A stretch of DNA of 39,293 bases from BTRG01 sp036986275. Its GTDB lineage: Bacteria > Pseudomonadota > Gammaproteobacteria > Acidiferrobacterales > SZUA-150. Where the stretch lies: contig BTRG01000015.1 in NCBI GenBank assembly GCA_036986275.1, positions 1 through 39,293 of the forward strand. The letters run 5' to 3'. The notes under the pieces were generated by a model. It saw only the letters and a program-made list of their open reading frames with translations. It made no database searches and was not told the DNA's origin. Of the stretch, positions 39,017 to 39,293 are shown piece after piece (positions within the stretch are counted from its first letter, which is position 1; each line of letters starts with the position of its first letter). A program made the translations under genes and the position numbers.

Positions 39017-39060
39017 TAATTTAGATAATTGGTAAATAATAATTTAGTTAATTGGTAAAT
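39015..39060. repeat. Two tandem copies of a 23-bp AT-rich unit
   Basis: The unit at 39015-39037 is repeated directly at 39038-39060 with one substitution (AATAATTTAGAT versus AATAATTTAGTT). It lies in the 200-bp gap between tRNA-Thr and tuf, upstream of the weak promoter candidate. It is far more AT-rich than its surroundings. Function is unknown. Confidence 0.8.
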
Positions 39061-39084
39061 TAAAGCCTCTGTATCAAACTCTTT

Positions 39085-39120
39085 CTAGCGACTAGACCCT
39101 AGCGTCTAGACCCTAGCTAC
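39085..39120. repeat. Heptamer repeat array, CTAG type
   Basis: Five 7-base units on plus, CTAGCGA, CTAGACC, CTAGCGT, CTAGACC and CTAGCTA, then CTAC. Seen on the other strand this is the same family as the array at 38942-38976, so the two may be the left and right arms of one element with 108 bases between. It ends a few bases from the 3' end of tRNA-Thr. Confidence 0.75.
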
Positions 39121-39124
39121 TACA

Positions 39125-39200
<76 letters not shown>

Positions 39201-39208
39201 CTAAACTC

Positions 39209-39293
39209 AGTAGCGAGTGGCAAGTAGCCAGCCAATACGCCGCCCTAGTTTCTTCACACCCACCTTATTCCCCGCCACTAGCCACTCGCAACT
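39209..39293. repeat. Heptamer inverted repeat beyond tRNA-Thr
   Basis: Left arm AGTAGCG, AGTGGCA, AGTAGCC (39209-39229) and right arm CGCCACT, AGCCACT, CGCAACT (39273-39293) form a 21-bp imperfect inverted repeat with a 43-base spacer. The right arm reaches the window edge and may continue. It lies on the 5' side of tRNA-Thr, where the tRNA cluster probably goes on. Confidence 0.7.

Overview
The window is the core ribosomal protein, RNA polymerase and translation-factor supercluster of a gammaproteobacterium. The family assignment rests on gene order and protein similarity. UvrA, S4, L15, L5, EF-Tu and RpoC read very close to E. coli, and the neighbourhood uvrA / MFS transporter / ssb beside rplQ is the order I know from Pseudomonas and relatives. 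I cannot name the genus. Almost every gene lies on the minus strand, so the biological order runs from high to low coordinates; only uvrA is on plus.

Layout in transcription order: tRNA-Thr (39125-39200), second EF-Tu gene (37734-38924), tRNA-Trp (37485-37560), secE, nusG, rplK, rplA, a structured leader, rplJ, rplL, rpoB, rpoC. A consensus sigma-70 promoter (25600-25628) then starts the str genes rpsL, rpsG, fusA and tuf, which run with a 6-bp gap into the S10 genes (rpsJ, rplC, rplD, rplW, rplB, rpsS, rplV, rpsC, rplP, rpmC, rpsQ). These continue into the spc genes (rplN to secY, with rpmJ) and the alpha genes (rpsM, rpsK, rpsD, rpoA, rplQ). The block ends at a good intrinsic terminator (7402-7424). 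Tight spacing and several ATGA/TAATG overlaps imply translational coupling. Beyond the terminator lie a SAM hydroxide adenosyltransferase-family gene and a sodium:solute symporter, then convergent uvrA, then a YajR-type MFS transporter and ssb.

I see no CRISPR array, transposase, prophage, defence system or toxin locus. The coding content is conserved housekeeping. The unusual material is: (1) a roughly 75-residue histone-H1-like Lys/Ala/Thr tail on ribosomal protein L17; (2) a tandem duplication of the 3' end of the second tuf gene plus its downstream region; (3) a family of 7-bp-period degenerate repeats, some in inverted arms, around the tuf/tRNA genes; (4) two genes with extended -10 motifs so close to their ATG that they may be leaderless; (5) a zinc-type (C+) S4; and (6) two tuf copies identical by eye. 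No gene-free stretch exceeds 300 bp; the longest are the rplJ leader (245 bp) and the tuf/tRNA-Thr gap (200 bp).

Several starts were chosen inside longer open frames using Shine-Dalgarno position and family length: rpsD (GTG 9732), rplO (12540), rplX (15804), rplW (19575), rplJ (35126), rplK (36501), secE (TTG, about 37463) and the second tuf (38924). All promoters, hairpins and repeats were found by eye.
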